A program made the translations under genes and the position numbers. 13,849 nucleotides of DNA, taken from JBNJEM01 sp051745935. GTDB taxonomy: Bacteria; Planctomycetota; Planctomycetia; Pirellulales; Pirellulaceae. How positions within the stretch are numbered: the stretch's first letter is position 1; each line of letters begins with the position of its first letter. The notes under the pieces are model-generated. The model was not told the DNA's origin. It did not search any database and was given only the letters and a program-made list of their open reading frames with translations. Positions 12,058 to 13,849 of this stretch are shown one piece after another. The stretch lies in assembly GCA_051745935.1 (NCBI GenBank), contig JBNJEM010000137.1, positions 1-13,849 of the forward strand, read 5' to 3'.

Positions 12058-12686
12058 ACCGAGGAGATCGCATGTTGGACTCACACTGGCAAAATCAAAG
12101 TACTGGGCTTCTAAGGCGGCAGGGCCGCCAACCAAAGAGGGACACCGCACAGGGATGGGGCGATCCCGTTGGTCGCTCACGTCAAGGATGCGCCCACCGT
12201 GCGCGCAGGTTACGCCCTAAGACTGTAAGACGCCATGACGGGATACGCGTATTGTAATCAGCCGCCGCCCACCTGCCAAATGGGGCATCTCCTCTCCGCG
12301 CTCACTAGCAGCCCGGTCATGGTCAAGGACTTCTCATGTAAACGGCGGCAGCGCTATGGGGTTCGAGCGTTTACAGCTTGTGTCTCGTTGGCCTGACACC
12401 AGCACAAGAAAAGGAGAAGACTGCAGCTGAACTCGGCATACCGGCTCGGTCTGCAGCCTTCCATATCTCAAAACTCCGGTCGATTGCGACGAGTGGAGTC
12501 GCTGCGAGAATGGCGGGGATCTGGCGTGCTCTTGCACAAGCCGTTTGTTGATCCCGGCCAACGCCAAATAATGGTCCCTCGGTCCAATGGCGACCGGAAA
12601 GTTCTGAGTTCTATCCTATTTTACCATACGCCTGCCTCAACAGTACCAGGCGCTTGCAATAGATCGGCAAATTCGCGTGTCGGCTT

Positions 12687-12725
12687 CCGGCAAAAGCCGG
12701 GACAAAACACATGCCAAACGGCATG
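12687..12725. repeat. Two adjacent short hairpins
   Basis: CCGGC-AAAA-GCCGG (12687-12700) and, 9 bp on, CATGCC-AAAC-GGCATG (12710-12725). Both stems are perfect and both have A-rich tetraloops. No T-runs follow, so they are not typical terminators. Confidence 0.5.
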
Positions 12726-12768
12726 ATTCCGTGAAAAATCGCTGGTGCTATCGCCACCCGATACCACA

Positions 12769-12799
12769 GTCGGGCCGCCGTGGCTTCGCCTCACCCGAC
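12769..12799. repeat. Nested palindrome GTCGGG ... CCCGAC
   Basis: GTCGGG (12769-12774) pairs with CCCGAC (12794-12799), and inside GGC-TTC-GCC (12782-12790) forms a second small stem. The form resembles extragenic palindromes. Only one copy is in this window. Confidence 0.45.
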
Positions 12800-12866
12800 A
12801 AACTAGCGCCCCTTTGAATAAAACGGGCCTGCAACTCCATCGCACCCCCCCCGTCAAACCTTGAAC

Positions 12867-12898
12867 GATGTTTGCCCGTATTGATGTTTACCCGTATT
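12867..12898 (+). repeat. 16-bp tandem duplication over a stop codon
   Basis: Two adjacent 16-mers, GATGTTTGCCCGTATT and GATGTTTACCCGTATT, differing at one base. That base makes TAA (the stop of the 12888-13652 gene) in one unit and CAA in the other on the minus strand. Confidence 0.75.
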
Positions 12899-13652
12899 GG
12901 AGTGGGACGTCATTTCGTGAACTCGACCCGTCACTCCAAGCAACCAATCCCATGTTCCGCAAATGCCGCGCGAGCAACATCAATTGCTGGGTATCCGCCA
13001 GCGAAGAGCATCGAGCCCATTGGACAACCGTACAGGGTTGGTAGTCCGCGAGTTCATTAATCAACACCTGGCACTCCAGATTCATGCGGGCGCCTCGAAT
13101 GTCGTGCCCGAGGCGGAAAAACAAAATGTCTTTCGATAACTCACCGCAGGGTCCCGCGATTGACTTCCCTTGCAGCCGCACCCACTGGCTCGCGGGATTC
13201 AAGTACAAATAAGAATCGGCTTGACTAAAGCTTCGTTGACTCTGCTCCATTGCCGCACTGACGCACAGGAAATGCTGATATCGTCTCCAACGCACCTGCA
13301 ACACCCGTTCGATTTGTAGTCGAGCACGCTCAGTCAGAACACCCCGCTGCTGCGTGGGTAGCAAGCGAAAACACTGCTCCAGGCCATCGAGCGTTCTTTC
13401 CACCAACCTCCCCGCTCGACCATTAACCGCCCCCGCGACGGGAAAGGCACGCGTCACTAGTTTGTCGGCTAGTCGCGCCACCCGGACCGTCCAAGCCACA
13501 ACGGCGGAGCGTTTCAGCTCAACGACATTCGGCGGCTCCACGGCAATGCAAGCCGTCCCGCTCCCCGCCGGGGCTCGCTGCGTGGGAATCACCGGCAAAG
13601 AACGTTCCAGCTCCGCCGTGGCCAGGCTTATCGTTGGTGTGTGAGAACTCAC
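12888..13652 (-). CDS. Protein of unknown function
   Basis: A 254-residue frame opening with GTG (13650-13652), preceded at 9 nt by GGGAG. I do not recognise a family. There is no signal peptide or membrane segment, so it is probably cytoplasmic. The composition is mixed alpha, with many Arg, Leu and Gln and seven Cys. Distinct stretches are LLPTQQRGVLTERARLQIER (about 97-116), RWRRYQHFLCVSAAMEQSQ, and SKDILFFRLGHDIRGARMNL followed by ECQVLINELADY, which looks like a regular amphipathic segment and supports real coding. The last residues QYG and the stop fall in a 16-bp tandem duplication. Repeat copy 6 lies about 100 bp upstream in the same sense. It could be a lineage-specific protein. The start is uncertain. 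Confidence 0.6.
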   Translation of the reverse strand: MSSHTPTISLATAELERSLPVIPTQRAPAGSGTACIAVEPPNVVELKRSAVVAWTVRVARLADKLVTRAFPVAGAVNGRAGRLVERTLDGLEQCFRLLPTQQRGVLTERARLQIERVLQVRWRRYQHFLCVSAAMEQSQRSFSQADSYLYLNPASQWVRLQGKSIAGPCGELSKDILFFRLGHDIRGARMNLECQVLINELADYQPCTVVQWARCSSLADTQQLMLLARHLRNMGLVAWSDGSSSRNDVPLQYG

Positions 13653-13750
13653 GGCACTAGTCTCCCGTCAATCCATTTCTTGGTAACACTTTAGCGTGCC
13701 GCGTGGCGGCGTGGGTACAGTACACAAAATCGATCTCACAGCTCAAGCTC

Positions 13751-13849
13751 TATATTTCAGGCGGTTGGATTTTTCCGGGTGCAAAGCTGCCCGACGCAAG
13801 CCGTCCTCCCGTTGGTCGGACTCGCGGCGGAGAAAGTCATCCGCGACCG
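13751..13849 (-). repeat. 103-bp dispersed structured repeat, copy 6 (inverted, cut by window end)
   Basis: 99 of 103 positions are present; the missing four would lie past the right edge. This is the only copy in minus orientation. Stem status: C22.A81 mismatch, other middle pairs kept, inner stem and loop identical to the rest. It lies upstream of the 12888-13652 gene. Confidence 0.95.

Larger units (their letters stand above)
12058..12887. other. Gene-poor stretch with hairpins, possible decayed coding remnant
   Basis: No convincing gene. A 61-codon frame at 12072-12257 has a GAGGAG before its ATG but an Arg-rich, family-less product. A 70-codon stretch without stop (12342-12551, plus) contains LTPAQEKEKTAAELGIPARS, which resembles a helix-turn-helix start but has no proper start codon or full domain. 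The last third has three hairpins (12687-12700, 12710-12725, 12769-12799). The stretch may be a graveyard of degraded genes or hold an untranslated RNA. Confidence 0.4.

Noticed and set aside
12072..12257. 61-codon plus-strand frame with GAGGAG before its ATG
   Set aside because: The product is Arg-rich and family-less, and the purine site lies right at the end of repeat copy 5 by chance position. Not enough to call a gene.
379..13849. CRISPR array
   Set aside because: The repeats are 103 bp, 1.3-5 kb apart and in both orientations, with genes between them and no spacer pattern.

Overview
The window looks like chromosomal DNA of a planctomycete, probably of the Pirellulales type. This rests on family recognition only: a large secreted PQQ-type beta-propeller protein, a membrane-anchored protein of a family I associate with planctomycetes, a Tyr-rich secreted protein, an M28-type peptidase start and a planctomycete-style DinG helicase. 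There is no rRNA or other marker. Genes are loosely packed on both strands, with long non-coding gaps and few operons.

Layout, left to right. 1-259 (-): N-terminal part of a membrane-anchored M28-like peptidase running off the left edge. 379-481: first copy of a 103-bp dispersed repeat. 732-878: 21 exact heptamer units. 914-2893 (-): DinG/XPD-type helicase. 3059-3643 (-): single-TM protein of unknown function. 3798-3900: repeat copy 2. 3974-4663 (-): YugP-like zinc metallopeptidase. 4664-5111: divergent control region with tandem 9-mers and a perfect palindrome. 5112-7808 (+): secreted PQQ-like beta-propeller protein. 7941-8912 (+): L-lactate dehydrogenase preceded by an 11-bp perfect hairpin and ended by repeat copy 3. 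9087-9482 (-): Tyr/Gly/Ser-rich secreted protein. 9526-9575: 50-bp nested palindrome. 9597-10067 (-): 5'-truncated REP-associated (Y1/HUH) transposase. 10120-10146: orphan terminator. 10179-10281: repeat copy 4. 10501-11676 (+): DegT/StrS-type PLP aminotransferase with a good sigma-70-like promoter. 11741-11956 (-): small membrane protein whose start sits on the edge of repeat copy 5 (11955-12057). 12058-12887: gene-poor stretch with several hairpins. 12888-13652 (-): unknown protein. 13751-13849: repeat copy 6, opposite orientation, cut by the window end.

The main discovery is the 103-bp element. It occurs six times in 13.8 kb. The four complete copies, and the one cut only by the window edge, align without a single indel. 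The element folds into a three-tier hairpin with an invariant core, and one copy carries a double compensatory change in its stem. Two copies lie exactly at gene ends: one supplies the lactate dehydrogenase stop codon, another the apparent start of a small membrane gene. A truncated RAYT-type transposase and a large palindrome lie just beside copy 4, so a REP/MITE-like origin is a reasonable but unproven hypothesis.

The protein genes do not form one pathway. They read as housekeeping and accessory functions (DNA repair, proteolysis, fermentation, surface sugar synthesis, secreted proteins) separated by repeat-rich spacers.
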